From: Flexilinea flocculi
GTDB taxonomy: Bacteria > Chloroflexota > Anaerolineae > Anaerolineales > Anaerolineaceae
Direction of reading: 5' to 3'
Assembly: GCF_001192795.1 (NCBI RefSeq)
Contig: NZ_DF968181.1
Location: forward strand, 1-64,000
Length of the DNA stretch: 64,000 bases
Positions 17,151 to 25,860 of this stretch are shown here, piece after piece; the first letter of the stretch is position 1; each line of letters opens with the position of its first letter. The position numbers and the translations under genes were made by a program. The notes below the pieces were generated by a model. The model was given only the letters and a program-made list of their open reading frames with translations, ran no database searches and was not told the origin of the DNA.

Positions 17151-18308
17151 ATGAACTCACGTGAACGACTGCAAATGGCATTGAACCATCAGGAACCGGA
17201 TTTAATCCCTTCTGACTTGGGCGCTACCGTACTGACCAGTATTAACCAATCAGCATATACCCGATTGCGTCGATATTTAGGACTTCCGGATACAAATGTG
17301 AGGATCCGTGATCAGGTACAGCAAATTGTCACTGTCGATGATGATGTGAGGGATCATTTCCGTGTGGATGTCAGCGCTGTGGTTCCGAATGATTCTGACA
17401 AATTTCACTTTGAAATTAAAACGGATATGGATCGATATACTTACTTTTATGACGAATGGGGCATCGGGTGGAAGATGCCGAAAATTGGAGGACTGTACTA
17501 TGATATGTTTGATCATCCTCTGAAAGGTGACTTTACAAAAGCGGATGTCGATCACTATCCCTGGCCGGATCCGGGGAATACCGGCCGTTTTAAGGGGATG
17601 CGGGAGCAAGCCTATACTGGCGCTTTTGAAAAAAAGCAGGGGGTCATCATCAGCAGTATGTCTGCCGGCATTTTGGAGCTTGCTGCCTGGATGCGCGGAT
17701 TCGAAAATTGTTATCGTGATTTTTGCGGCAATTCTGATTGTTTGGAGTATCTTCTTGATAAAATCGTTGAACTTAAAATGGCTTATTGGGAAAAAGCGCT
17801 GGCAGAGGCAGGAGAATTTGCTGATGCGGTTGTCGAAGCTGACGATATGGCGGGACAGAACAATATGCTGATTTCACCGAATACGTATCGGAAATTTGTT
17901 AAACCACGCCATAAGAAGTTATTCGATTTTATCAAGTCTCGAACCAATGCCAAAATCTTTTTCCATTCCTGCGGCTCAGTTCGGAAAGTGATTGGTGATC
18001 TGATTGATGTCGGGGTGGACATCCTGAATCCGGTGCAGGTCAGTGCAGTCGGGATGGATTCGGCAGAATTGAAAAAGGAATTTGGCGCGGATCTCACATT
18101 CTGGGGCGGCGCCGTCGATACGCAGCGGGTGCTGGGGACCGGTTCGGTGCAGGATGTAAAGGATGATGTCCGTCGCCGGATCGACGATTTGGCACCGGGC
18201 GGAGGTTTTGTCTTTGCCGCAGTGCATAATATTCAGGCGAATGTTCCTCCGGAAAATATTGTCGCAATGTGGGACACGCTGCACGAATATGGCATCTATT
18301 CGTCGTAG
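17151..18308 (+). CDS. Uroporphyrinogen decarboxylase family protein (methyltransferase-like)
   Basis: 385 residues. The sequence opens MNSRERLQMALNHQEPDLIP, typical of UroD-fold proteins of the MtaA/CmuA type rather than HemE. A His-x-Cys-Gly motif (FHSCGSV) and a later GGGFVFAAVHNIQANVPPEN supply the zinc and substrate site of corrinoid-dependent methyltransferases. DILNPVQVSAVGMD is also characteristic. Such proteins often move methyl groups from O- or N-methyl compounds to a corrinoid protein, but no corrinoid protein gene is adjacent, so the substrate is unknown. A REP palindrome follows directly. Confidence 0.88.
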   Translation: MNSRERLQMALNHQEPDLIPSDLGATVLTSINQSAYTRLRRYLGLPDTNVRIRDQVQQIVTVDDDVRDHFRVDVSAVVPNDSDKFHFEIKTDMDRYTYFYDEWGIGWKMPKIGGLYYDMFDHPLKGDFTKADVDHYPWPDPGNTGRFKGMREQAYTGAFEKKQGVIISSMSAGILELAAWMRGFENCYRDFCGNSDCLEYLLDKIVELKMAYWEKALAEAGEFADAVVEADDMAGQNNMLISPNTYRKFVKPRHKKLFDFIKSRTNAKIFFHSCGSVRKVIGDLIDVGVDILNPVQVSAVGMDSAELKKEFGADLTFWGGAVDTQRVLGTGSVQDVKDDVRRRIDDLAPGGGFVFAAVHNIQANVPPENIVAMWDTLHEYGIYSS

Positions 18309-18320
18309 AGGCAATGATGA

Positions 18321-18358
18321 TCAGGGTAGGGGCGACCGGCCGGTCGCCCCTACCCTGA
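18321..18358. repeat. REP palindrome, left of the RAYT gene
   Basis: TCAGGGTAGGGGCGACCGG is followed without a loop by its exact reverse complement, a 38-base perfect palindrome. Related copies lie inside and at the end of the transposase gene at 18580-19149. Confidence 0.9.
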
Positions 18359-18579
18359 CCCGTCCCAATCCTTATCCCCAATCCGTTATATTGCGGATTT
18401 ATTATAAAAACAGACTCGATTCCTTCTACAAGTATCTTACATTATTGTATTTATTTTAATATTGAATTATCATTTCATTTTGAAAGATAATCCAATATTC
18501 TATTTAAGATGCATTCCATATTACATTGAATGGAATAGTTATCACTCCTACAATAATCATCTCTGTAAGTGATCTAAAA

Positions 18580-19149
18580 ATGCCTTATTGGAGGATTCAA
18601 GATTTGACCTTTTCACACCCCAAAAATCGCCATTCCATCCGCCTGAAAGATTACGATTATACCCAGTCGGGCGCGTATTTCATCACGCTGGTAACATATC
18701 AGCGGGAAAACAGGTTTGGGAAAATTATTAATCGAGAAATGAAAATAAACGAATACGGGGAAATCGTAGTCAATGAATGGAAAAAATCGGCATTAATCCG
18801 GGCAGAAATTGAATTGGATGTTTATGTTGTCATGCCTAATCATTTTCATGCAATCGTATACATTACGGACAATTTTGACGTTCATCGTTGTAGGGGCGAC
18901 CGGCCGATCGCCCCTACAACAACCATCTCGGCGGGACCAACCCCAAAATCAATTGGCGCATTGGTTGCCGGATTCAAATCTGCCGTTACACATCAGATCA
19001 ATCAAAAATGTTTGACATCGGGTCTGCCTGTCTGGCAACGCAACTATTATGAACACATCATTCGGAACGAAAAATCATTCTTGAAAATTCGCCGTTATAT
19101 CCTTGAAAATCCAATGCAATGGGAACAGGATTCATTACATGTCGCGTAG
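18580..19149 (+). CDS. REP-associated tyrosine transposase (RAYT, Y1/IS200-like)
   Basis: 189 residues from the ATG at 18580 (MPYWRIQDLTF). The family signature is complete: the HUH motif in VVMPNHFHAIVYI and the catalytic Tyr in QRNYYEHIIRNEKS. RAYTs cut and join single-stranded REP hairpins. REPs of one family sit upstream (18321), inside the gene (18887-18920, read in frame as CRGDRPIAP) and at its end (19144-19173), where the TAG stop is part of the REP itself. The gene is intact, so it may still be active. No strong ribosome site is visible, which is usual for this family. Confidence 0.93.
   Translation: MPYWRIQDLTFSHPKNRHSIRLKDYDYTQSGAYFITLVTYQRENRFGKIINREMKINEYGEIVVNEWKKSALIRAEIELDVYVVMPNHFHAIVYITDNFDVHRCRGDRPIAPTTTISAGPTPKSIGALVAGFKSAVTHQINQKCLTSGLPVWQRNYYEHIIRNEKSFLKIRRYILENPMQWEQDSLHVA
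18887..18920. repeat. REP palindrome inside the RAYT coding region
   Basis: GTTGTAGGGGCGACCGG and its near-complement CCGATCGCCCCTACAAC form a 34-base palindrome with one mismatch. It adds codons in frame between the HUH motif and the catalytic Tyr region. Confidence 0.88.
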
Positions 19150-19173
19150 GGGCGACCGGCCGGTCGCCCCTGC
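19144..19173. repeat. REP palindrome overlapping the RAYT stop codon
   Basis: GCGTAGGGGCGACCGG followed by CCGGTCGCCCCTGC. The TAG at 19147-19149 ends the transposase frame. The palindrome lies between the convergent transposase and kinase genes. Confidence 0.88.
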
Positions 19174-19183
19174 AAACGATCGA

Positions 19184-20698
19184 TCAACCTGCAGCTTTTT
19201 TAAAAGTTGGTTTCAGATCCTGATAGAGCTCCAGGAACAACGGATACTGTTTTTCGTAGATCTCAGATCCGTCCGGGTAGGCGACTGTCCGGTCTGTTTT
19301 CACCAACTGCTGAATGGTTTCCGCATACGAAGTATATAAACCGATTGCTTTTCCGCATAAGATGATGTTTCCAAGATTGGCAGTGTCATGACCGGAGATC
19401 GTGGTAATCGGTTTGCGGATGATTTTACCGAGAATATCCAGCCAAACCTGGCTCTTTAAACCCCCGCCGACAGCTCGAACATCCTGGATTTGGATGCCCA
19501 GCGACTCAACCGTCTCAATGTTGTTGCGCAAGCCAAAGGAAACGCCTTCCATGATCGCCTTGATGAAATGCGATTTTTCAGTTTTCAGATTAATGCCAAA
19601 AAACACTCCGCGCGCATTGGAATCCCAATATGGCGTGCGTTCCCCGTTCAGATAGGGCAGAAAGATCAGTCCGTCGCTGCCATCCGGTACATTCCGGATC
19701 GATTCATTATAACGGTTGAAAATATCACCTGATTCCGTTCCTGTTTCATCTGGTGGATCAAAGCTGTTTTTAAACCATTGCAGCGATTCTCCCGCAGTTT
19801 GCATGATTCCCAGTGTCACCCAATGCTTTGGCAGACAATAATGCCAGCATAGCGTGCGGTCCAGATGATCGATCAATGGTTTATCGGAGCAAACGGTGAT
19901 CACGCCGGCGGTGCCAATAATTAGCGTTACCTGGCTGGATGAGATCATGCCCGCGCCGAAGGCAGATGCGGAATTGTCTGTACTGCCGTTTGCCACCGGG
20001 ATTCCGGCACGCAGTCCGGTGATCTTTGCCGCTTCAGCGGAAACAGTGCCGATGATGACATCCGATGCCGAGACTTCCGGAATCAGTTGTGAAGGAATCT
20101 CGAATAGATCGAACATTTCCTGAGACCATTTTTCTCTTTGATTGTCAAAAAGCAGTGTGCCGCTGGCTTCGGAATAGTCGGTGGCCTTTTGACCGGTCAA
20201 TCGAAATTTCAGATAATCTTTGGCAATCAGAATGCTTTCCGTTTTCTCCCAAATCTCCGGCTGGTTTTCTTTCACCCAGCGGATATGCATGGCGGAATAG
20301 GTCGTCGATGCCGTGTTCGATGTATTTTCAAAAATCAAATCCTTGATGGAAGCATCCCGATTATAACGCTCAGCAATGGAGGCGGTTCGCTGATCCATCC
20401 AGGAGATAGCGGGGCGCAAAATCTGATCATGCTGATCAAGATACACTTGCGAATGCATCTGACCGCAGATTCCGATTCCTGCGATTTGCTCAAATGCTTC
20501 CGGATAATCCGCTTTTAATTGCTGACAACAATTGATAAAGGCATTCCACCAGTCCAGCGGATCCTGTTCTGCAAATCCGGGCTGGGGTACCTGGATGGGA
20601 TATTCCCGGGATTGCGAACCGATTCTTAATCCTGTTTCTGAATACAGGCTTACTTTCAGGCTGGTGGTTCCCAGGTCGATACCTAAAAGAACATTCAT
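19184..20698 (-). CDS. FGGY family carbohydrate kinase (xylulokinase-like)
   Basis: 504 residues from the ATG at 20698, nine bases after AGAGGG; a TTG at 20704 would overlap the permease gene. ATP- and sugar-binding motifs are typical: LLGIDLGTTSLKVSLY at the start, GIGICGQMHSQVYLD, LRPAISWMDQRTAS, and VGGGLKSQVWLDIL in the second domain. The closest family by pattern is xylulokinase. It is last in a six-gene minus-strand cluster with a sugar ABC importer and a class II aldolase, so it may phosphorylate a ketose that the aldolase then splits. The substrate is not readable from sequence. Confidence 0.9.
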   Translation of the reverse strand: MNVLLGIDLGTTSLKVSLYSETGLRIGSQSREYPIQVPQPGFAEQDPLDWWNAFINCCQQLKADYPEAFEQIAGIGICGQMHSQVYLDQHDQILRPAISWMDQRTASIAERYNRDASIKDLIFENTSNTASTTYSAMHIRWVKENQPEIWEKTESILIAKDYLKFRLTGQKATDYSEASGTLLFDNQREKWSQEMFDLFEIPSQLIPEVSASDVIIGTVSAEAAKITGLRAGIPVANGSTDNSASAFGAGMISSSQVTLIIGTAGVITVCSDKPLIDHLDRTLCWHYCLPKHWVTLGIMQTAGESLQWFKNSFDPPDETGTESGDIFNRYNESIRNVPDGSDGLIFLPYLNGERTPYWDSNARGVFFGINLKTEKSHFIKAIMEGVSFGLRNNIETVESLGIQIQDVRAVGGGLKSQVWLDILGKIIRKPITTISGHDTANLGNIILCGKAIGLYTSYAETIQQLVKTDRTVAYPDGSEIYEKQYPLFLELYQDLKPTFKKAAG

Positions 20699-20700
20699 AT

Positions 20701-21678
20701 TCAAACCCTCTTCTGTTGGAATTTTTCAATCAGGAATTTTAAAATCATCACGAGCAGCAGAATAATGCCCCATAAAGCCAGCGTCAGGAAATTGCTGATT
20801 CCCATCAAATTCAAACCGCTGGAAACCATTTGCAGAATGATCAGAGAAACCAATACTCCAGCGACTTTTCCAAATCCGCCGGATGCGCTGACGCCTCCCA
20901 AAACCGATGCCAGAACGGTCAGCAGCAGATACGATTCTCCATAATCTGCTTTGGCAGAATTGAAGCGGGAAGTCATCACGACGGCTGCTACTCCGGAAAG
21001 GATACCGGAAAGGATGTAGGTTCGCAACAACACGGTTTTATTGTTTACACCGGAGTAAAAACAGGCGACCGGATTGGACCCGATCATATAAATTCTGGTA
21101 CCAGTCGGTGTTCGATTCAGCACCAATGAAACAATTCCGGCACAGATCAGGAGCAGCAGAAATGGGACTGGAATTCCGAGAATATCTGCGCTGCCGATTT
21201 CCAGCATCGCTTCCGGAAATCCGGATATGACATATCCTTGCGTGATGACGATGGATATGCCATTCAGCATGACCATCATGCCCAATGTCGCAAGGATCGG
21301 CGGCAGATCCAGATAAGCGATGAAAAATCCGTTAATGGCTCCGATCAGCGCAGCAATGAGAAATCCGACCAGGATGGCTCCTGCCACGATTAAAATACTT
21401 TGCCAGCCTGTAGCCTGCAGTGAGGTTTCGGACGTCAGGATCAATGCCATAACGATTCCGGATAAATTGGCAGTGGCGATGATGGAAAGATTGATGCCGG
21501 CGGTCAGCATGGGGATCATCATCGCCAATGTGAGAATTCCAAGCTCAGGCATCTGATATGCCATTGATTGGAAGTTGCCTGGATTCAAGAAATCAGATCC
21601 GGTGAGAGTCCACATGGTGAGGATGACAATTACCATCACAATGAGTAAAACATGGATTTGAGAAAATTTTTTGGTCAT
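20701..21678 (-). CDS. Sugar ABC transporter permease (RbsC family), second copy
   Basis: 325 residues, with about eight to ten hydrophobic segments. The branched-chain/ribose permease signature is present: GINLSIIATANLSGIVMAL, then IGAINGFFIAYLDLPPILAT and LGGVSASGGFGKVAGVLVSL. It pairs with the neighbouring permease to form the membrane channel of the importer. Its stop lies two bases before the start of the kinase gene, so translation is probably coupled. Confidence 0.93.
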   Translation of the reverse strand: MTKKFSQIHVLLIVMVIVILTMWTLTGSDFLNPGNFQSMAYQMPELGILTLAMMIPMLTAGINLSIIATANLSGIVMALILTSETSLQATGWQSILIVAGAILVGFLIAALIGAINGFFIAYLDLPPILATLGMMVMLNGISIVITQGYVISGFPEAMLEIGSADILGIPVPFLLLLICAGIVSLVLNRTPTGTRIYMIGSNPVACFYSGVNNKTVLLRTYILSGILSGVAAVVMTSRFNSAKADYGESYLLLTVLASVLGGVSASGGFGKVAGVLVSLIILQMVSSGLNLMGISNFLTLALWGIILLLVMILKFLIEKFQQKRV

Positions 21679-21702
21679 ATGGAAAAAGCCTCCGGATCCG
21701 TT

Positions 21703-22698
21703 TTATTCGGTAATAACGCGTTTTCGTATCGATTGTTTTCGGCGGTATGCCGTAAAGCTGACACTCACCAGGATCACGACACCAATGATGACTTTATACC
21801 AGAGCGAGGGTACGTGCATCAGCGTCATCCCGTTTCCCAAAATGCCAAGCAGTGTCACACCGAGCAGCGCACCGAGAACGGTACCTGTTCCGCCGGTCAG
21901 GCTTGCGCCTCCCAGCACAACAGCTGCGATGACATCCATCTCTTTTCCAACCAGCGAATTCGGCGCCACGGTCTGAACCAGCAATGCCTGGATGACGCTG
22001 CCGAAGCCCGCCATCAAGCCCATAAACCCATAAACAAAAAGATGCAGCCGCCGTAAATTAAAACCGGCGCGCTGAGCGGAAACCGGATTGCTCCCCATCG
22101 CATAGATACTGCGCCCCAGTACGGTAAATTTCAGGATAAACCAGGCAGCCAACAGCAGCACAATCCAGATTAACGTGATGATGGAAAGGCCATATGGCCA
22201 GCCTTCGGCAGTTCGAAGGGTGATAATCCGAATCTGAGCAAAGTCGCCAAACCAGGTCGGGAATCCGTACAGCCACTTACCTTTTGTGATGACTGTCAGC
22301 AATCCATAGAAGATGTTGGATGTGGCAATCGTAGTGATCATGCTGGGAATCTTGAACATATCGATAATAGCGCCATTCAGGATTCCTAATAATACTCCGA
22401 TCACACCGGCAATCAGGAAAATTAGCAAGATATTCAGCCGATCGCCCATATTCAGCAGCAGCACTGCGATCGTGTACCCTGACACAGTCGCAATGGCGGT
22501 GAATGACAGATCAATTCCGCCGGATATCAGGACAAACAACATCCCGATTGCAAAGGTGCCGGTCAGACTGAAACTCTTTAACAGATCAAAGAAGTTTTCC
22601 AGTGTGAAGAAGCTTGGATTGATCAGTGTAATGATGATCGAAAAGAGGATGATGGCAAATGCCAGAAAAGATTCGTGTCGAAAAAGTATTTTTTTCAT
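21703..22698 (-). CDS. Sugar ABC transporter permease (RbsC family), first copy
   Basis: 331 residues from the ATG at 22698; a TTG seven codons upstream is less likely. The family motifs are SGGIDLSFTAIATVSGYTIA, LNGAIIDMFKIPSMITTIAT, AMGSNPVSAQRAGFNLRRLH and VLGGASLTGGTGTVLGALLG. It sits 24 bases before the second permease gene. Two different permeases suggest a heterodimeric channel, as in the rhamnose or AI-2 type importers of this family. Confidence 0.93.
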   Translation of the reverse strand: MKKILFRHESFLAFAIILFSIIITLINPSFFTLENFFDLLKSFSLTGTFAIGMLFVLISGGIDLSFTAIATVSGYTIAVLLLNMGDRLNILLIFLIAGVIGVLLGILNGAIIDMFKIPSMITTIATSNIFYGLLTVITKGKWLYGFPTWFGDFAQIRIITLRTAEGWPYGLSIITLIWIVLLLAAWFILKFTVLGRSIYAMGSNPVSAQRAGFNLRRLHLFVYGFMGLMAGFGSVIQALLVQTVAPNSLVGKEMDVIAAVVLGGASLTGGTGTVLGALLGVTLLGILGNGMTLMHVPSLWYKVIIGVVILVSVSFTAYRRKQSIRKRVITE

Positions 22699-22716
22699 AG
22701 GGAGACCATAAAACAG

Positions 22717-22815
22717 CAATTGGAAATATGGAGAGGATTCTCTGATATTCTTCGATTTTTACATGCAGCGCAAAAATAGAAAAACTTCATATTTTCTCGA
22801 TTGATTCGAAATGTC
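22717..22815. repeat. Degenerate intergenic hairpin element within the sugar operon
   Basis: GCAATTGGAAATATGGAGAG on the left and TTTTCTCGATTGATTCGAAATG on the right resemble family ends. The core (TTCGATTTTTACATGCAGCGCAAAAATAGAA) pairs only partly. Confidence 0.45.
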
Positions 22816-22840
22816 GGTCGATATTTTAAATGGTTAATCA

Positions 22841-24337
22841 TTAGACCGTACCGTTGACATAATTCTGGATTTCATCAATCGATGTATTCTGGGTAATAAA
22901 TGTCTTCATCAGGCTACCTTTGTGCATAACGAGGATCCGGCTGCAGTTATGATAAACTTCTGGAATTTCTTCAGAAATCATGATGACCGAAATTCCTCTT
23001 TTTGCAAGACTGCGAATGATTTCATGGATGGAACGTTTTGCAGCCACGTCAATGCCGATGGTTGGACCGTCCAGAATAAGAATTTTCGGATCAGCAGCAA
23101 TCCACTTGGCGAGGACGACCCGCTGTTGATTTCCTCCGGAAAGCGTCTGAACCGGCGATTGTACCGATGGTACTTTAATCGAGAGGTCTTTGACCCAGTG
23201 TTCAATGCTATTACGAATTTTTACCGCGTCCAAAAAGTGGCGGCGAGTGGTCATTTGATCCAGTGTCGTTAAAATGATGTTCTGTCCGACAGATTGCGTA
23301 GTCACCAGTCCTTGAATCAATCGATCTTCCGGAACATAGGCGATCCCGTATCGGAGGGCGTCCTGAATAGAGTTGATTTTTACCGGCTGTCCATTAATGA
23401 GGATTTCTCCCTGATCCGGTTTCGTTTTGCCAAAAATTGACAACGCCAGTTCTGTACGCCCGGAACCCAGCAGTCCGGTCAATCCTAAAATTTCTCCTGG
23501 AAAAAGTTCGAATGAGACATCTTTATACTCTCCTTTTTTGGAGACATGATTCAATTCTAAGATGGGATGATCGAATTTTCCGGCAAATTGAAATGGTTCA
23601 TATTCAACCTTCATCCCGGTCATCAGGAATGTCAGGCTGTCATTGTCCAGTTCTTTGGCAGGATAAGTGCCGATCATTTTCCCGTCCCGCAGCACACTGA
23701 CGCGGTCGGCAATCTCAAGAACTTCATTCAATTTATGACTGACAAAAATGGTGGATATCCCCTTTTTTTTCATCTCCAGCACAACAGCGAGCAGTGAATC
23801 GACTTCACGTTTGGTCAGGGAAGATGTGGGTTCGTCCATAATTAATAGCTTAACATCGCGCGTTAACGCTCGGCAGATAGCTGCCAGTTGCTGATCGGCG
23901 ATGGAAATTTCGTTTACATTGGCATCCAGCGGCAGATGTACGCCGATTCTGGATTGCGCTCTTTCTGCAATCTGGTTGAGTTCTTTCCAATTGACGACTT
24001 TTCGATGATTGGCGACATAATAATCCAGTGCGATATTTTCTGCAACGGTCAGGTTAGGAAAGGAGGAAAGGTCCTGATAGATGACCTGGATACCGCGGTT
24101 GATGGCGTCCATCGCGTTCATGGATTGAATCGGAGCGCCATTGATTTCAATCACAGATCCTGAGTCTGCTTTGACAGTTCCGGAGATGATCTTGATCATG
24201 GTGGATTTGCCGGATCCATTTTCACCGGCCAGACAATGAATCTCCCCGGGGTTGATTTCGAAGTTAATCTTATCCAGCGCTGTCACACCGGCATAATGTT
24301 TGCTGACCTGCTTTAATGAAAGAAAAGGTTCTGCCAT
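22841..24337 (-). CDS. Sugar ABC transporter ATP-binding protein (RbsA-like, two ABC domains)
   Basis: 498 residues. The first ABC domain has Walker A GENGSGKSTMIKI (about 38-50), a degenerate signature ISIADQQLAAICRAL and Walker B LLIMDEPTS. The second has a weak P-loop GLLGSGRTELALSIFG, a good signature LSGGNQQRVVLAKW and LILDGPTIGID, where Gly replaces the catalytic Glu. A single competent ATP site is common in this family of sugar importers. It powers the two permeases encoded downstream. A hairpin element separates it from the first permease gene. Confidence 0.94.
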   Translation of the reverse strand: MAEPFLSLKQVSKHYAGVTALDKINFEINPGEIHCLAGENGSGKSTMIKIISGTVKADSGSVIEINGAPIQSMNAMDAINRGIQVIYQDLSSFPNLTVAENIALDYYVANHRKVVNWKELNQIAERAQSRIGVHLPLDANVNEISIADQQLAAICRALTRDVKLLIMDEPTSSLTKREVDSLLAVVLEMKKKGISTIFVSHKLNEVLEIADRVSVLRDGKMIGTYPAKELDNDSLTFLMTGMKVEYEPFQFAGKFDHPILELNHVSKKGEYKDVSFELFPGEILGLTGLLGSGRTELALSIFGKTKPDQGEILINGQPVKINSIQDALRYGIAYVPEDRLIQGLVTTQSVGQNIILTTLDQMTTRRHFLDAVKIRNSIEHWVKDLSIKVPSVQSPVQTLSGGNQQRVVLAKWIAADPKILILDGPTIGIDVAAKRSIHEIIRSLAKRGISVIMISEEIPEVYHNCSRILVMHKGSLMKTFITQNTSIDEIQNYVNGTV

Positions 24338-24514
24338 TCAAAAACCTCATGATGAAATTATCGGAGAACAATACGAAAAAACGTCTGCAATAGGACGACC
24401 GCCGAAACAGCGATCTGAAATACGAGAAAAATCACTGGTTTTTTTCAGAAATGCAGAACAACACATCAACAATTATTTTTCGAAAAGCTTTTCCAAATTG
24501 CGAAAAACTGCTGT

Positions 24515-24575
24515 TGAAAAAAAAAGAAAAAACCTTTGATACAGTCTTCCCTTCATCGGGTTGAAAGGAAGACTG
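24515..24575 (-). terminator. Second terminator downstream of the binding-protein gene
   Basis: CAGTCTTCC and GGAAGACTG (24542-24575) with inner CTTCA/TGAAG pairing form a strong hairpin. On the minus strand it is followed by TTTTTTCTTTTTTTTT. It lies directly after the terminator at 24594-24632. Confidence 0.75.
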
Positions 24576-24593
24576 AACGCAGACGTCTGGACG

Positions 24594-24632
24594 AAAAAAT
24601 GGAGCCCCATTCCGATTCGGAATGAAGCTCCG
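24594..24632 (-). terminator. First terminator downstream of the binding-protein gene
   Basis: GGAGC, a mismatch, ATTCCGA and their complement CGGAAT, GCTCC form a hairpin at 24601-24631, followed on the minus strand by ATTTTTTCG. It would let only part of the transcription reach the ATPase and permease genes, the normal way to make more binding protein than transporter. Upstream of rbsA, the rest of this 300-base gap (24338-24514) holds a decayed hairpin element and no gene. Confidence 0.85.
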
Positions 24633-24642
24633 TACAAACAAA

Positions 24643-25638
24643 TTAGAATCCCAGTGATTCCGCATTCTCGGCAGTGATGGACAGGATCGCATCTGCCTTG
24701 ACCAATGTTCCTTCAACTGTGATTTTGCCGATTCCGGGGATTTCGGTTCCGGTTTCAACTTTATTGCCGTCCAGCATGTATTTTGCCAGCCAGACCATGC
24801 CGAAGCCGGCATCAGATGGATTCCACAGGATTCCCTGTTTCAGCGAACCCTCTTTCAAATACGGGGCTGCCTGAGAAGGAATCACAGTACCGACAACGCC
24901 AATTTTATCCGCCAGACCTTTTTCTTTCAGTGCCTGGGCAGCGCCAATCGGGCCGAGACTGCCAAAACCAACGATACCCTTCAGATTCGGATAGGCTTTA
25001 ATCAGTTCCAGTGTCTTCTGGCGGGCAAGTTCCTGATCTTCACCGCAAGGAATGCGATCGGTGACCAGTTTCAGATTCGGATATTTTTCTTTCGCATATT
25101 CAATTCCGGTGTCAGCCCAGAAGTTGTGGAGCGGTACGGTTAATCCGCCGACAAAAATGGCATATTCGCCGGAATCACCCATGGCGGCAACGAGCTGATC
25201 GAAAGCCTGCTGTCCGAATTTGACGTTGTCAATCAGTTCAAAGTCATAATCGATTCCAACCTGATCCGGTGATTCATGGGTTAAAACCAGAATTCCTTTT
25301 TCCTTGGCTTTCTTAAAGACCGGTTCGAGTGCTTTTGCATCATTCGGGACGACAGCAATTGCATCGACACCCTTGGCGACCAGATCTTCAACAATCTTAA
25401 CCTGCGCAGCCGGATCCGCTTGTGCCGGACCGGTCTGATAGGCGTTGACGCCCAATTCTTTAGCTGCCCTGTCAACGCCTGTTTCCACGACATTGAACCA
25501 AGGAATACCGGTGATTTTTACAACTACGGCGATTTCGTATGGTTCATCCGCAGCGGATACACTCATAACGACACCTGCTGTCAGCACACAAAGCGCAGCG
25601 AAAACAACCAATAATTTTGACAAAAACCTCTTATTCAT
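24643..25638 (-). CDS. Sugar ABC transporter substrate-binding protein (RbsB-like)
   Basis: 331 residues with an AAGGAGAG site before the ATG. A signal peptide (MNKRFLSKLLVVFAALCVLT, cleaved near VSAADEP) precedes a periplasmic-binding fold of the RbsB/AI-2 type: YEIAVVVKITGIPWFNVVET, GVDAIAVVPNDAKALEPVFK and GIVGFGSLGPIGAAQALKEK. No lipobox cysteine follows the signal peptide, so the protein appears soluble rather than lipid-anchored. It delivers the sugar to the importer encoded downstream and is likely the most expressed gene of the cluster because of the tandem terminators after it. Confidence 0.94.
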   Translation of the reverse strand: MNKRFLSKLLVVFAALCVLTAGVVMSVSAADEPYEIAVVVKITGIPWFNVVETGVDRAAKELGVNAYQTGPAQADPAAQVKIVEDLVAKGVDAIAVVPNDAKALEPVFKKAKEKGILVLTHESPDQVGIDYDFELIDNVKFGQQAFDQLVAAMGDSGEYAIFVGGLTVPLHNFWADTGIEYAKEKYPNLKLVTDRIPCGEDQELARQKTLELIKAYPNLKGIVGFGSLGPIGAAQALKEKGLADKIGVVGTVIPSQAAPYLKEGSLKQGILWNPSDAGFGMVWLAKYMLDGNKVETGTEIPGIGKITVEGTLVKADAILSITAENAESLGF

Positions 25639-25721
25639 AAAACTCTCCTTTTATCTATTGTTGCTACTATGATAGAGTCCAAATGACTCGATCTGCCGAA
25701 AAAATCGAAACACACATTAAT

Positions 25722-25807
25722 AATTTGGAATATCATAAGGTTCTGTTGTTTTTGCACTCAGCGCAAAAATCACCAATAAAGCGTTCTCTCGATGAATTCA
25801 AAATTTC
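25722..25807. repeat. Intergenic hairpin element, degenerate
   Basis: TTTGGAATATCATAAGG and GATGAATTCAAAATTTCTTATG are the ends. The core GTTGTTTTTGCACTCAGCGCAAAAATCACC pairs partly. It lies between the aldolase and binding-protein genes. Confidence 0.5.
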
Positions 25808-25860
25808 TTATGTAGATTTCGTAATGCTGGATACACAAGGATCAGGGGGACAGTCCTGAT

